The notes: generated from the sequence alone by a model not told the origin. Positions 34,322-43,618 are shown, counted from the stretch's first letter. The stretch is DNA of 53,970 bases from Leptospira weilii serovar Ranarum str. ICFT (GCF_000332415.1 NZ_AOHC02000030.1:1-53970); one strand, 5' to 3'. A program made the numbers and translations.

Positions 34322-35134
34322 TTAAGCTTTCCTCGCAGTCGCGATGTACGCCTCCGAGGAAAGTGAAATCGGAAGCCGCGTCAATTGCTCGCCGAGATAA
34401 TCGAACATGATTTTTTGTTTTTCATTCCAGACGGATTCTTCCAGTTTGTTTTTCATCAACTGCAGAGGCGCGCTTCCCTCGATCATCGTATCCAAAAATT
34501 CTTTCGCACTTTTGATTTCGATCGAATTGGAAAAAGGAAGAATTTCGATCTCCTTAAAACCCGCGGAGCCGATCTGTTCTTTCAAGTATTCCGGATTTTC
34601 AAAACTTGCGATGTTGGTTTGAGGCGCGGGCATTTCCGGGTTCGCTTTGCGGAGAGCGCCGAACAAACATAACATCAGGGGAGAATTTTCAACGGGAGCC
34701 CAACTCGAAATCGCGATCTTTCCGCCGGGTTTGAGTACTCGATGGATTTCTTTCAAACCTTGCAGCTTGTCCGGAAAAAACATTAAACCGAACATGGAAA
34801 ACGCCGCGTCAAAACGATTCTCGCCAAACTCCAGCTTTTGTCCGTCCATAACGAGCGGATATACGTTTTGGATCTTTGCGTCCCTGAGTCCATTCTTGAG
34901 TTGTTCGATCATCGGAGCCGAAAAATCGATCGCATGAATTTCCTTTACATTTTTTGAAAGTGGAATGGAAAGAGTTCCGGGTCCGGCTGCGACATCGAGA
35001 ACTACGTCGCTCGATTTCGGATTCAGCAGCTCCATCGCTTTGAGCGAGTAGCCCTCTAAGAAAGGTTTGGTGGATTTTGTATATCCTTCCGCGACTAAGG
35101 ACCAGGGTTCTACGGATGATAATGGATTGGACAT
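34322..35134 (-). CDS. Class I SAM-dependent methyltransferase
   Basis: A 270-residue methyltransferase of the Ubie/Methyltransf_11 type. The SAM motif is VVLDVAAGPGTLSIP (45-58), with the later IHAIDFSAPMIEQL and the post-motif IAISSWAPVE. The methyl acceptor is unknown. The last 50 bases of the gene are duplicated at 29393-29444. It is transcribed towards the PBP gene; 28 bp separate the stop codons, and a piece of the GGGACAGG repeat lies between. Confidence 0.88.
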   Translation of the reverse strand: MSNPLSSVEPWSLVAEGYTKSTKPFLEGYSLKAMELLNPKSSDVVLDVAAGPGTLSIPLSKNVKEIHAIDFSAPMIEQLKNGLRDAKIQNVYPLVMDGQKLEFGENRFDAAFSMFGLMFFPDKLQGLKEIHRVLKPGGKIAISSWAPVENSPLMLCLFGALRKANPEMPAPQTNIASFENPEYLKEQIGSAGFKEIEILPFSNSIEIKSAKEFLDTMIEGSAPLQLMKNKLEESVWNEKQKIMFDYLGEQLTRLPISLSSEAYIATARKA

Positions 35135-35496
35135 GATTCATACTCTCTAACGATCCGCCAAATATTACCAGCAAAATCTTGAATTCCTCCGTTGTTATCG
35201 CCGTACTCCGTATTGTATTATAAATTTTGCAAGTTGTTCGACGTCCTTTGCAAAAAGATACGGACTCAATGGAACGTGAGTTCGGCGTAACCAATACGAA
35301 AGCAACACTTTAGTTCAAGCGCGGTTTCCCAACTTCGTTGGGAGCCAAATCGAGTTTCCTCCCCCACCCAAAATCAATGGGAAACTAAAACACAACGCTT
35401 CCTACGGATCGCGTTGATTTCACAACTATGCTGTGAGCTGCTCGCTCGCGGTGGACGCTCCGTAAAAAAACCGCGCTACTTTTTTTTCGGAAAAGT
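35135..35496. other. Gap with a short strong hairpin
   Basis: TCCCAAC at 35327-35333 and GTTGGGA at 35337-35343 form a 7-bp stem with a TTC loop. Other palindromic bits (GTTTCC and GGAAAC) surround it. The upstream part would be the methyltransferase promoter. No gene is seen. Confidence 0.5.
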
Positions 35497-35913
35497 TCAT
35501 TGAAAACCCAATCCGATCGCCAGCGCTTCCGGATACTTCCAAGGTCTCTTTTTAGAAAAATCAAATAGGATACAAGAAGCAACGGATTCGCAAGCGATTT
35601 TATGGTCCGATTTTCGTATGAGTTTCTGAAAGATTTTACAACGAGAACCTTCCAATTCTCCAAAGGTCGTAACTACAAAGATGGCCTCCGGATATCGGAC
35701 CTCCGCCTTGTAATCGGTTTCCGATCTGAGAATCATCGGACCTACATTTTCTTCCCTCAATTTAGAATAACTGAAACCCGCTTCTTCCAAAGCCACCATT
35801 CTCCCTTCGTGGAGAAAAACCTGAAAGTTTCCGACATTGAGATGTCCATTGGGATCACACTGGCTCCAAAGAACCGGGATCTCGTAGGTAAATTCTTTTG
35901 ATTGTGAGTTCAT
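35497..35913 (-). CDS. Acyl-CoA thioesterase, 4HBT type
   Basis: A 138-residue hot-dog thioesterase. The motif VLWSQCDPNGHLNVGNFQVFLHEGR at residues 14-38 carries the Asp-x-x-x-His-x-N pattern of YbgC/4-hydroxybenzoyl-CoA-like enzymes (Asp20, His24, Asn26). It hydrolyses acyl-CoA; the acyl group is unknown. It has an ATG start and stands alone between repeat-rich gaps. Confidence 0.88.
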   Translation of the reverse strand: MNSQSKEFTYEIPVLWSQCDPNGHLNVGNFQVFLHEGRMVALEEAGFSYSKLREENVGPMILRSETDYKAEVRYPEAIFVVTTFGELEGSRCKIFQKLIRKSDHKIACESVASCILFDFSKKRPWKYPEALAIGLGFQ

Positions 35914-36130
35914 AATTGCCTCGATCCTAAGATAGTGATAAGTTCGGTCTAAAAAATTTTGGGCGAATCAGAAACTCGAGTGCGTTCGCTCCCTGAACGC
36001 CGACCCATAGGAAGGCGTTCACTGAGTTTCCTGGGTCGCTCCGCAACTCGCGAATTTCATAGCAAAAGTTGCGACCGACCCGTCGAGCGACCGTAGAAGC
36101 GAGACGCTGAGTTGTTCGCTTTCAGCTCCA

Positions 36131-36190
36131 ATCCACAAATTGATAGATCGCTCTAAAAACGTAAATCTTTCGCCATTTCAATTTGTTGAT
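36131..36190. repeat. 60-bp hairpin element, copy 1
   Basis: The left arm ATCCACAAATTGA (36131-36143) pairs with TCAATTTGTTGAT (36178-36190) with one mismatch. The element is homologous to the 60-bp one at 53548-53607, and similarity continues about 30 bases past the right arm. Confidence 0.85.
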
Positions 36191-36290
36191 TCCGCTTCCA
36201 TCGCTTTCGCATCGGTTACACCGATCCATAAATATTCGTTTGACCTTGTAAATCTTAGCCACTAAAAACAACACCTCAAAACGGGGAAAC

Positions 36291-36455
36291 GTGGGAGTTC
36301 CCACACTTCGAGTAGAGAGGATTTAGTGGCTAGGTTTTAGGGTTTTGCAAATAAAACCGTATGAGTTCCCACACTTCGAGTGGAGAGGATTTAGTGGCTA
36401 GGAGGTTTTAGGGTTTTGCAAATAAAACCGTAAGAGTTCCCACACTTCCCTAGTG
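36291..36455. repeat. Tandem repeat with GGGAGTTCCCAC palindrome
   Basis: GAGTTCCCACACTT starts at 36295, 36363 and 36434, periods 68 and 71; the longer period comes from an AGG insertion. The third unit is partial. The same family returns at 53780, 53856 and 53931. Confidence 0.9.
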
Positions 36456-36599
36456 GATTTGGGATTCCTTGAACCCAAATTCCCATTCATTTGTTGGAAA
36501 AACAAAGGATTCCGGTAGACGTCCCTATTTTTTCGGATATATTTTCTAAATTCTCCCTTTTTGCCACACCGACTCCAATCTTTTTTGTACGAAAGCGGC

Positions 36600-36656
36600 T
36601 TGACAGAAAATTGAGAATGAGGCAATTTAACCTTTAGGTTAATTAACCATATGGTT
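36600..36656 (+). promoter_or_regulatory. Promoter and double palindromic operator of the arsR-like gene
   Basis: TTGACA is at 36600-36605 with a weak -10 near 36623. Just after it lie two perfect palindromes: TTAACC-TTTA-GGTTAA (36627-36642) and AACCATATGGTT (36645-36656). The second contains the start codon of the regulator. The shared half-site AACC/GGTT suggests two operator sites for autorepression. Confidence 0.7.
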
Positions 36657-37018
36657 CAACAAGAAGCAAAAACAGACCATCTTAGCCTTACTTTTGCGGC
36701 TTTAGCGGACCCGACCCGCCGCAAAATTCTGGCTACTCTTCGGTATGGAGAGGTCAGCGTAAAGCAGCTTGCGGAACCCTTTGCGATGAGTTTACCGGCC
36801 ATCACAAAACATCTCAAGGTGTTGGAAAGAGCGGGGCTCATTTCCCGTGGTCGAGAAGCTCAGTGGAGACCTTCCCGACTGGAAGCGGGACCTTTGAAAG
36901 AGGCGGCGGACTGGATCGATGAATATCGACAGATTTGGGAAACACGCCTCGATCGTCTCGACGAATATTTGCGGGAACTCCAGCAAAAAGAAACCAATCA
37001 AAAAAAGGAAAACGGATC

Positions 37019-37022
<4 letters not shown>
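36651..37022 (+). CDS. ArsR-family transcriptional regulator
   Basis: A 123-residue winged-helix repressor. Residues 12-80 show LTFAALADPTRRKILATLRYGEVSV then LAEPFAMSLPAITKHLKVLERAGLI. It lacks clear Cys metal ligands, which fits the subgroup that sits next to AHSA1 genes and may sense something other than metal. Its ATG is within the palindrome AACCATATGGTT. It ends in ATGA, shared with the start of the DoxX gene, so the two are translationally coupled. Confidence 0.93.
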
Positions 37023-37411
<389 letters not shown>

Positions 37412-37497
37412 TAAAATTAAAATTTAGGAATATTCTTTTTTAATAAATCGAATGTCGATGTTCCAAAATCGAAAAATAAAAGAGGTAGGAAAATAAA

Positions 37498-37983
37498 ATG
37501 GCGAATACGAATCAAACGAACGACGAATTGGTCATCACTCGAATTTTCAACGCGCCGCGAGAAACGGTCTTCGACGCTTGGACGATTCCGGAACAAACGG
37601 TAAGATGGTGGGGGCCGAAGGATTTTACTTCCCCGGTCTGCAAGATCGATTTTCGAGTGAACGGCAAATATCTCTTATGCATGCGCGCTCCGGACGGACA
37701 GGAATTTTGGTCCACAGGCGTTTATAAGGAAATTGTAATACCCGAAAAGATCGTTCAAACGGATAGTTTTGCGGACAAAGACGGCAATCCCGTTCCCGCC
37801 TCCGAATACGGAATTGAAGGCGATTGGCCCGAATCTCTTTTAGTGACTCTCATTTTCGAAAACCATCAAGGGAAAACGAAAATGACCTTACGTCATTCGG
37901 GAATTCCCTCCGGTGAGATAAGAGAGATGACGAACGTCAGTTGGAACGAATCTCTCGATAAATTGGAAGGGATCTTAAAGTAG
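37498..37983 (+). CDS. AHSA1/SRPBCC domain protein 1
   Basis: A 161-residue START-like protein: IFNAPRETVFDAWTIPEQTVRWWGPKDF at the N-terminus and MTLRHSGIP later. The AHSA1 pocket binds hydrophobic ligands. It has AGGAAAATAAAATG upstream. It is one of four SRPBCC genes in tandem from 37.5 to 40 kb. Confidence 0.9.
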   Translation: MANTNQTNDELVITRIFNAPRETVFDAWTIPEQTVRWWGPKDFTSPVCKIDFRVNGKYLLCMRAPDGQEFWSTGVYKEIVIPEKIVQTDSFADKDGNPVPASEYGIEGDWPESLLVTLIFENHQGKTKMTLRHSGIPSGEIREMTNVSWNESLDKLEGILK

Positions 37984-38266
37984 TCGATACGAATAAAATT
38001 TGTCCTACTGAGAACTATAAAATGAATGTCCGAAATTCTGCGTCTAAACGGGGGTTTGTTTTCAAATTGACGGCACTCCGTTATATTGAATCGGTAAAAG
38101 TTCAAAAAAAAGGAAAGCCGAAGTTCGACGACAAAATAACCCGGGTAACCTTAGGGCAAATTTGATATATTGAATATTCATAAAAAATAATATTTTATAT
38201 ATAACCTAGATCGTTTTTTACGTTTCAAAATAAAACGGATTTAAAATTCCATCCTTGGAGTCAACG

Positions 38267-38746
38267 ATGAACGCAACAAATACTACGACCGCAAACAGAG
38301 AGATTCGTACTACCCGATCCTTTGACGCGCCCAGAGATCTCGTTTTTAGAATGTGGACGGAACCGGAACATATCGTCCATTGGTGGGGACCGAGAGGTTT
38401 TACAAACACGTTTGAAACGATGGACATCAGGCCCGGAGGCGTCTGTAAGTTCGTGATGCACGGTCCCGACGGTACGGATTATCCCAATTTGATCGTCTTT
38501 CTCGAAGTCATCCGTCCGGAAAAACTCGTTTATAAACACGGCTCCGATAAGGAAGACCATCCGGGAGATTTTCACGTTACCGTACTCTTTATGGAACAAA
38601 ACGGAAAAACCACTCTGGATATGACGATGCTTTTCAAAACGGCGGAACAACGCAACGAAACCGTCGAAAAATACGGAGCGGTCGAAGGTCTCAATCAAAC
38701 GATGGATCGTCTGGTCGAATACTTGGCAAAACAAAAAAAAGGTTAA
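38267..38746 (+). CDS. AHSA1/SRPBCC domain protein 2
   Basis: A 159-residue protein. ATG 38267 with GGAG seven bases upstream is used in place of the TTG at 38255. It has TRSFDAPRDLVFRMWTEPEH, WWGPRGFTNTF and MHGPDGTDYPN. The last two blocks are nearly the same in the gene at 39561, so the pair arose by duplication. The pocket ligand is unknown. Confidence 0.92.
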   Translation: MNATNTTTANREIRTTRSFDAPRDLVFRMWTEPEHIVHWWGPRGFTNTFETMDIRPGGVCKFVMHGPDGTDYPNLIVFLEVIRPEKLVYKHGSDKEDHPGDFHVTVLFMEQNGKTTLDMTMLFKTAEQRNETVEKYGAVEGLNQTMDRLVEYLAKQKKG

Positions 38747-38767
38747 AAACTATATTAGGAGAATCTT

Positions 38768-39316
38768 ATGTCTAAATTTAAAACGATCGTTCTCGCGGCG
38801 TTCGGATTACTCGCCCTTTTCGTCGCCGGTGTACTCGCCGTCGCTTCCACCAAACCGAACACCTTCCGTTACGAAAGAACCCTGAGCATGAACGCGCAAC
38901 CCGAAAAGGTTTACGCTCTCATCAACGACTATCATAACTGGGCTTCCTGGTCTCCTTGGGAAAAACTGGATCCCTCTATGAAAAGATCCTATAGCGGAAC
39001 GGCTTCCGGAGTCGGAACCGTCTATGAATGGGAAGGAAACAGCGACGTCGGAAAAGGTCGTATGGAAATCATCGAATCGAATTCTCCCTCTAAGGTCACG
39101 ATGAAGTTGGATTTTTTAGATCCGTTCGAAGCCCACAATATGGCGGAATTCACTCTCTCTCATAAAGACGGAGCAACTCATGTAACCTGGGCGATGTACG
39201 GTCCCAACGCGCTTATCTCCAAAGTGATGGGACTTTTCTACGATATGGATCGTATGATCGGAACCGATTTTGAAAAAGGATTGAACAATTTAAAAACGAT
39301 CGCGGAAGGGAAATAA
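38768..39316 (+). CDS. SRPBCC protein with N-terminal membrane anchor
   Basis: A 182-residue protein with a hydrophobic helix at residues 7-27 (VLAAFGLLALFVAGVLAV), then a polyketide-cyclase-like START domain: LSMNAQPEKVYALINDYHNW, SWSPWEKLDP and a late FEKGLNNLKTI. It is the membrane-tethered member of the group, with a GGAG site and a 21-bp gap to the gene before. Confidence 0.9.
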   Translation: MSKFKTIVLAAFGLLALFVAGVLAVASTKPNTFRYERTLSMNAQPEKVYALINDYHNWASWSPWEKLDPSMKRSYSGTASGVGTVYEWEGNSDVGKGRMEIIESNSPSKVTMKLDFLDPFEAHNMAEFTLSHKDGATHVTWAMYGPNALISKVMGLFYDMDRMIGTDFEKGLNNLKTIAEGK

Positions 39317-39560
39317 AGGTGACCGAAAAAAGTTATCCCACAACCGTTCCCGAGTTTTCGTATATCACGAATTTTTAATACTCAGCGCGAACTCGTTTGA
39401 TCGACTGGAAGCGTATTTGTCCGAGTTTTAAGGTTTCGTATTTCTTTCAACACAGTCGAAGAAGAATTCAGAGTTTACAATTTTGCCGGATTTAAATTAG
39501 GAGAATGGATATGTCGGATCGGCTGAAACTATTTTTAAGCCGATCCAAAGGGGAAATTTC

Positions 39561-40025
39561 ATGAACCGTCAAGAGAATGATACAACCGTTTCGGATCGGG
39601 AAGTCGTGAGCGTTCGTGTGGTGAACGCGCCTAAAGAACTCGTTTTCAAAGCGTGGACCGATCCGGTTCACTTGCAGCTCTGGTGGGGACCGAAAGGTTT
39701 TACGAACACGTTTTACGAGTTCGATTTAAAACCGGGAGGTAACTGGCGTTTTACAATGCACGGTCCCGACGGTACGGATCACCCGAATCACAGCGTTTTC
39801 GTAGAAATCCTAAAACCGGAACGGCTCGTTTTCGATCATATTTCCGGACACGTTTTTAGAGTCACCGCGACTTTCGAGGAAGAATCATCTAACAGGACAA
39901 AGGTGACCTTCCGTATGCTTTTTGAATCTCTTCAAGAATTTGAAAAAGCCGAGAAGTATGTGATAGAAGGAAACGAACAAAACTTCGACAAGTTGGAAGC
40001 CGAACTGAAAAGGATGTCCGGCTGA
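39561..40025 (+). CDS. AHSA1/SRPBCC domain protein 3
   Basis: A 154-residue protein: VNAPKELVFKAWTDPVHLQLWWG, KGFTNTFYEFDLKPGG, MHGPDGTDHPNHSVFVEILK. It is very like the protein encoded at 38267. It has a GGGG ribosome-binding site. It ends this tandem family; a GGGACAGG repeat starts 3 bp past the stop. Confidence 0.92.
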   Translation: MNRQENDTTVSDREVVSVRVVNAPKELVFKAWTDPVHLQLWWGPKGFTNTFYEFDLKPGGNWRFTMHGPDGTDHPNHSVFVEILKPERLVFDHISGHVFRVTATFEEESSNRTKVTFRMLFESLQEFEKAEKYVIEGNEQNFDKLEAELKRMSG

Positions 40026-40144
40026 TCAGAGCCTGTCCCAAAACTTAAAACAATCGCAAAGATTTGCGGCCATTCCGATAAAATCGGACGGTTGGCGGAC
40101 AAGTTCTAAGTAGATTCGGCTCCAACCCCAACGGAACCCGTTCT

Positions 40145-40466
40145 TTATAAGAAATGGCGCATAACGTCAAAAGCCGTAGAAACGGGAGTTTTCGCCGGGA
40201 TCGTATCCGAATCGATCGAAGGCACGTTAGGCGCCCCTACAATCACGATGTTTTTTGCGATTACGTTTTCGTAATGCGTAAGAGTCTGGAAAAGGAAGAA
40301 AAATCCCGAGTTTCCGGGCATCGAAATCAACGGATCGACATTGAAAATATCCTTATGGTCCTGCGGAAGGGATCGGAGTGGAAATACTGCAATGCAACAT
40401 GCTCTTAGTAAAATTCTTTTCGTTTCGATCGAATTTCATGTTGCTTTGCAGATTGAAACGAAGAGC
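40145..40466 (-). pseudogene. Decayed gene end, product not recognised
   Basis: On the minus strand, a coding-looking stretch reads SNMKFDRNEKNFTKSMLHCS and then STPIPSAGP before a stop near 40351. In another frame it goes on as QDHKDIFNVDPLISMPGNSG, FFFLFQTLTHYENVIAKNIV and IVGAPNVPSIDSDTIPAKTP, ending at 40145. The joined pieces read like one protein C-terminus with a single frame change near 40350. Upstream is lost in a repeat (40472-40498). I could not name the family. Confidence 0.5.
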
Positions 40467-40471
40467 CCGGT

Positions 40472-40498
40472 CCGGCCTTGGGCAAAGCCCAAGGCCGG
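40472..40498. repeat. Perfect 12-bp hairpin, CCGGCCTTGGGC type
   Basis: CCGGCCTTGGGC and its reverse complement are separated by AAA. The flanks (GAGCCCGGTCCG... and GGAGCCGCCCC) also border a different hairpin at about 9707-9735, and a related stem is at 53485-53504. No T-run follows, so it is not a simple terminator. Confidence 0.85.
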
Positions 40499-40612
40499 AG
40501 CCGCCCCACTCCTTTAAAAAAAATAATCCGAATTTATTTCTTAAATCTTCATTGGCCCTTTTTTTGTCCGGGGTCCGTCGTATCCTTAGATTCAGATTGA
40601 GAGGTAAATAAC

Positions 40613-40744
40613 ATGCAAAATTCGGAATGGATGGACGAAAGGATAGAAGCGATCGCGGAAATTCTCGCCGATCAACTGATCGAAGAAATCCGCAAAAGAG
40701 CCTTAGAAAAAGAAGCGCATCGAAACCAACCCGAGGCTGCCTAA
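40613..40744 (+). CDS. Small acidic helical protein, 43 residues
   Basis: A 43-residue frame with ATG at 40613 and GAGAGG eight bases before it. The protein (MQNSEWMDERIEAIAEILAD at the start) is an amphipathic helix with Ile/Leu spaced for coiled-coil or dimer contacts, ending in NQPEAA. It lies 56 bp before the SSB-tailed protein gene and may be in an operon with it. No family is recognised. Confidence 0.6.
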   Translation: MQNSEWMDERIEAIAEILADQLIEEIRKRALEKEAHRNQPEAA

Positions 40745-40800
40745 AAACGGATCGGCCGCAACCTACGCGGATCGAAGTTCAAAGATAGGAGGAAAATAAA

Positions 40801-41073
40801 ATGGCGGAATACACACTCAAAGAAAAAAAAGGAAGTCTCTTCAGCAATGCGACCAAGGAAAAAGAAACTCAACCGGATTACACCGGTAAGGTGCTTCTGG
40901 ATGGTAAAACGTACCGTCTCGCGGGATGGATTCGAAAATCCGCGACCGGAAAAAATTATCTTTCTTTAAGTCTCTCGGAACCGAATGCGGAAAAAAAACC
41001 GGAAGGAAACACGATCGAATCGTCGACGGATGGAAACGACTTTACGGACATTGAAGAGGACTTTCCGTTTTGA
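40801..41073 (+). CDS. DUF736-like small protein with SSB-like acidic tail
   Basis: A 90-residue protein with AGGAGG at the ribosome-binding site. The core is [20 protein letters not shown] and [16 protein letters not shown], a strand pattern like the DUF736 or phage-type small proteins. The C-terminus is acidic and ends [11 protein letters not shown], close in form to the DDDIPF tip of single-stranded-DNA-binding proteins, which docks many replication and repair factors. A DNA role is inference. It is not itself an SSB by length. Confidence 0.7.
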   Translation: MAEYTLKEKKGSLFSNATKEKETQPDYTGKVLLDGKTYRLAGWIRKSATGKNYLSLSLSEPNAEKKPEGNTIESSTDGNDFTDIEEDFPF

Positions 41074-41145
41074 AACATGAAAATTTCAGTTTACGAACCG
41101 GGTCTATGAGTAAAAGAATCCATCTCTACGGGAGAAAACAATTTC

Positions 41146-41748
41146 TTGAAAACGAAAATTCATCTTAAGTCGTTTTTGATTGCGACTCTGACACTGGTAT
41201 TTTTGGCCTCCTCCAACTGCGGCTACAATACGATTCAGGAAGAAGACGAGGCGGTCACCGCCTCTTGGGCCGAGGTTTTAAACCAATATCAGAGAAGAGC
41301 AGATTTGATTCCGAACCTAGTCAACACCGTAAAAGGTTACGCGGCTCAGGAGGAAAAAGTGTTAATCGAAGTGACCAGAGCGAGAGCCGGAGTCGGTTCG
41401 ATTCAAGCCGATGAAAAAACGCTCAACAATCCGGAACTTTTTAAAAAGTACGCGCAGGCACAGGCGCAGATGACTTCCTCGCTTTCCAGATTGTTGGTCG
41501 TCGCCGAAAATTATCCCCAGCTCAAATCCAACGAGAACTTTCGCGACCTACAAGCACAACTGGAAGGAACCGAAAATAGAATCACCGTTGCCAGAAATCG
41601 TTACATCCAAGCTGTACAAAAATATAATATTACGATTCGTCAATTCCCAAGTAATCTCACCGCAAAGTTTTTCGGATTTGATACCAAACCTTCGTTCACG
41701 GTCGAAAACGAAAAAGAAATCTCAAAACCGCCCGAAGTTAAATTTTAA
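41146..41748 (+). CDS. lemA: LemA-family lipoprotein
   Basis: A 200-residue LemA protein. The TTG start is followed by a signal with a lipobox (SSNC) and then the LemA core: NQYQRRADLIPNLVNTVKGYA, EVTRARA and RNRYIQAVQKYNI. LemA proteins are membrane-bound helical hairpins and often pair with TPM-domain proteins. The TPM gene follows within 12 bp. The upstream GGAG is twelve bases before the TTG. Confidence 0.92.
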   Translation: MKTKIHLKSFLIATLTLVFLASSNCGYNTIQEEDEAVTASWAEVLNQYQRRADLIPNLVNTVKGYAAQEEKVLIEVTRARAGVGSIQADEKTLNNPELFKKYAQAQAQMTSSLSRLLVVAENYPQLKSNENFRDLQAQLEGTENRITVARNRYIQAVQKYNITIRQFPSNLTAKFFGFDTKPSFTVENEKEISKPPEVKF

Positions 41749-41759
41749 GAAAATTGAAT

Positions 41760-42674
41760 ATGATTTTACTCCGATGGCGAATTTTCTTTTTCCTCTGCCT
41801 CTTTGCAATTACGGCCGGCTGGAATATAAAAACCGAAGATTCTTCGTTGATTCTTTCCGAGGAAGTATGGAAAGCGGAAGATCCGGTCATTCCTCCGCTC
41901 CGCACTCAAATTACGGATACAACTTCCACCCTGACGGACAAACAAAAATCCGGACTTACAAGCACGTTAGTCGCGTTTGAAACAAAAAAAGGAAGTCAGA
42001 TTGCGGTTTTGGTCGTAGGTTCCACAGGAGATTGGACGATCGAAGAATACGCGGTTAGAGTTTTTGAAACGTGGAAACTCGGTCGCAAAGGTATCGACGA
42101 CGGGATTTTACTCGTAGTAGCCATCCAAGATCATAAAACGAAAATAGAAGTCGGCTACGGTCTGGAAGGCGCGTTGCCCGACGTCGTCTGCAAACGAATC
42201 ATAGAAGAATTTATGATTCCTCGGTTTCGAGAAGGAGATTATTTTCAAGGAATTTCAGACGGGCTCGACAAACTCATCGCAAAAATCGACGGAGAGGAGC
42301 TGCCGGAAGCAAGCGGAAAAATCGACGGTTCCAGTTCCTCGTCTGCAAACAACTCGGAAGAATCGATGCTACCGAATAAACTCGTGACCGCATTTATCAT
42401 CCTTGTAGTCCTTGGAAAACTTTTCGGTTTCCCGTTCGGTAACGGAATCTCGGGAGGAATCGGCGCCTTGATCTTCGTGGCAATCGGTATATTCTGGTCG
42501 ATCACATTTTGGCTTTTAATACCGGGAGCGATTTTACTTTGGTTTTTCGTATTAGCAAACGGGAGATCGGGTTGGAGTTCATCCTCTTCCTGGGGTTCTT
42601 CTTCGGGTGGCGGAGGTTCTTGGAGCGGCGGCGGTGGAAGTTCCGGAGGCGGAGGAGCTTCCGGAAGCTGGTAA
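41760..42674 (+). CDS. TPM-domain membrane protein, glycine-rich tail
   Basis: A 304-residue protein from ATG 41760. A hydrophobic N-terminus (signal) leads to the TPM domain (residues 45-190): LTDKQKSGLTSTLVAFE, QIAVLVVGSTGDWTIEEYA, GIDDGILLVVAIQDHKTKIE and GYGLEGALPD. Two membrane helices follow (VTAFIILVVLGKLF, IFWSITFWLLIPG). The end is Ser-Gly rich (SGGGGSWSGGGGSSGGGG) and finishes in SGSW. This matches the YgcG-like family that works with LemA. A TTG at 41754 is a slightly longer alternative. Confidence 0.9.
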   Translation: MILLRWRIFFFLCLFAITAGWNIKTEDSSLILSEEVWKAEDPVIPPLRTQITDTTSTLTDKQKSGLTSTLVAFETKKGSQIAVLVVGSTGDWTIEEYAVRVFETWKLGRKGIDDGILLVVAIQDHKTKIEVGYGLEGALPDVVCKRIIEEFMIPRFREGDYFQGISDGLDKLIAKIDGEELPEASGKIDGSSSSSANNSEESMLPNKLVTAFIILVVLGKLFGFPFGNGISGGIGALIFVAIGIFWSITFWLLIPGAILLWFFVLANGRSGWSSSSSWGSSSGGGGSWSGGGGSSGGGGASGSW

Positions 42675-42690
42675 AGAATATTTAAATATT

Positions 42691-43254
42691 ATGATAAAGC
42701 AAAATACAACCGAACCCTCCAACTTCCGAAGGATTTGGATTCATACGTTGGAATCCGTGTTCTCCTTTTTTTCCTTCACTACGGATAAATCCAAATCCTA
42801 TAGATTTAAAAAGTATTTCAGCCGGAAAGACCTTCAAAAGATCGAAGCCGCGGTTGCCGAATCGGAAACGCGTCACAAAGGCGAAATTAAAATCATTTTA
42901 GAAAGCGGACTTCCGATTTTCCGAGTAATCCAAGGTATTAACGCAAAACAAAGAGCGATGGAACTTTTTTCCGAAAAAAGAGTTTGGGACACGGAAGAAA
43001 ACACCGGAATTCTGATCTACGTCCAATTGACCGATCGTAAAATCGAACTTTTGGCGGATCGTGGAATTTACAAAAAGATCGGACAATCTACGTTAGACGA
43101 AATTTGTGAACGGATGCAAACCGGCTTTCGTTCGGGGTGTTATTCGGAAAGTATTCTTACATCCATCGAAACGTTTACGCAACTTCTCCAAAAACATTTT
43201 CCTCCCGAAAAACAAAATCCGAACGAACTGTCGAACCGGCCGGAAGTGATATAA
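42691..43254 (+). CDS. TPM-domain protein 2
   Basis: A 187-residue protein. The start is ATG 42691; the longer frame from 42607 overlaps the previous gene's Gly-rich end out of frame. The TPM domain has AAVAESETRHKGEIKIILE, NTGILIYVQLTDRKIELLAD and QSTLDEICERMQTGF. It has no signal peptide. It is probably cotranscribed with lemA and the first TPM gene. Confidence 0.87.
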   Translation: MIKQNTTEPSNFRRIWIHTLESVFSFFSFTTDKSKSYRFKKYFSRKDLQKIEAAVAESETRHKGEIKIILESGLPIFRVIQGINAKQRAMELFSEKRVWDTEENTGILIYVQLTDRKIELLADRGIYKKIGQSTLDEICERMQTGFRSGCYSESILTSIETFTQLLQKHFPPEKQNPNELSNRPEVI

Positions 43255-43255
43255 C

Positions 43256-43618
43256 ATGATTTCCATCAAAACCGCCAACCCGCTTTTCGAACCCGTACGA
43301 AAGTTCTGTCTTTCCCTTCCCTTTGCGACGGAAGATATCAAATGGGAACACGATCTCGCATTTTCCGTTCATAACAAAATGTTTTGTGTGACGATGACGG
43401 AAGATCCGTTTACGATTTGTTTTAAATGTAGCCCGGAAGAAGCCGAACTTTTAGTTCGGAAAAAAGGAATCATTCCCGCTCCCTATCTCGCCCGATACGA
43501 CTGGGTTCAATGCGAGAACTTAAAAACTCTTTCTCTGAAAGAACTTCAGAAAAGAATTCAAGATTCGTATCAACTCGTTTGGGATAAACTACCCGCAAAA
43601 TTAAAAAAGGGGAAGTAG
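43256..43618 (+). CDS. MmcQ/YjbR-family protein
   Basis: A 120-residue protein with the MmcQ/YjbR fold: CLSLPFATEDIKWEHDLAF, KMFCVTM and CSPEEAELLVRKKGI then PAPYLARYDWVQ. Members are small proteins with a DNA-binding-like fold whose function is not clear. It starts 2 bp after the second TPM gene stop, so it is coupled to that operon. Confidence 0.88.
   Translation: MISIKTANPLFEPVRKFCLSLPFATEDIKWEHDLAFSVHNKMFCVTMTEDPFTICFKCSPEEAELLVRKKGIIPAPYLARYDWVQCENLKTLSLKELQKRIQDSYQLVWDKLPAKLKKGK

Larger units (their letters stand above)
35914..36599. other. Repeat-rich gap before the arsR-like gene
   Basis: Contains the inverted pair GAACGCC/GGCGTTC (35995-36001 and 36014-36020), a 60-bp hairpin (36131-36190) and a 68-71-bp tandem repeat (36291-36455). 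No gene was recognised. Open frames across it are repeat read-through. Confidence 0.75.

Noticed and set aside
40154..40408. 84-residue plus-strand frame
   Set aside because: It opposes the coding-looking decayed minus-strand gene and has no supporting motif.
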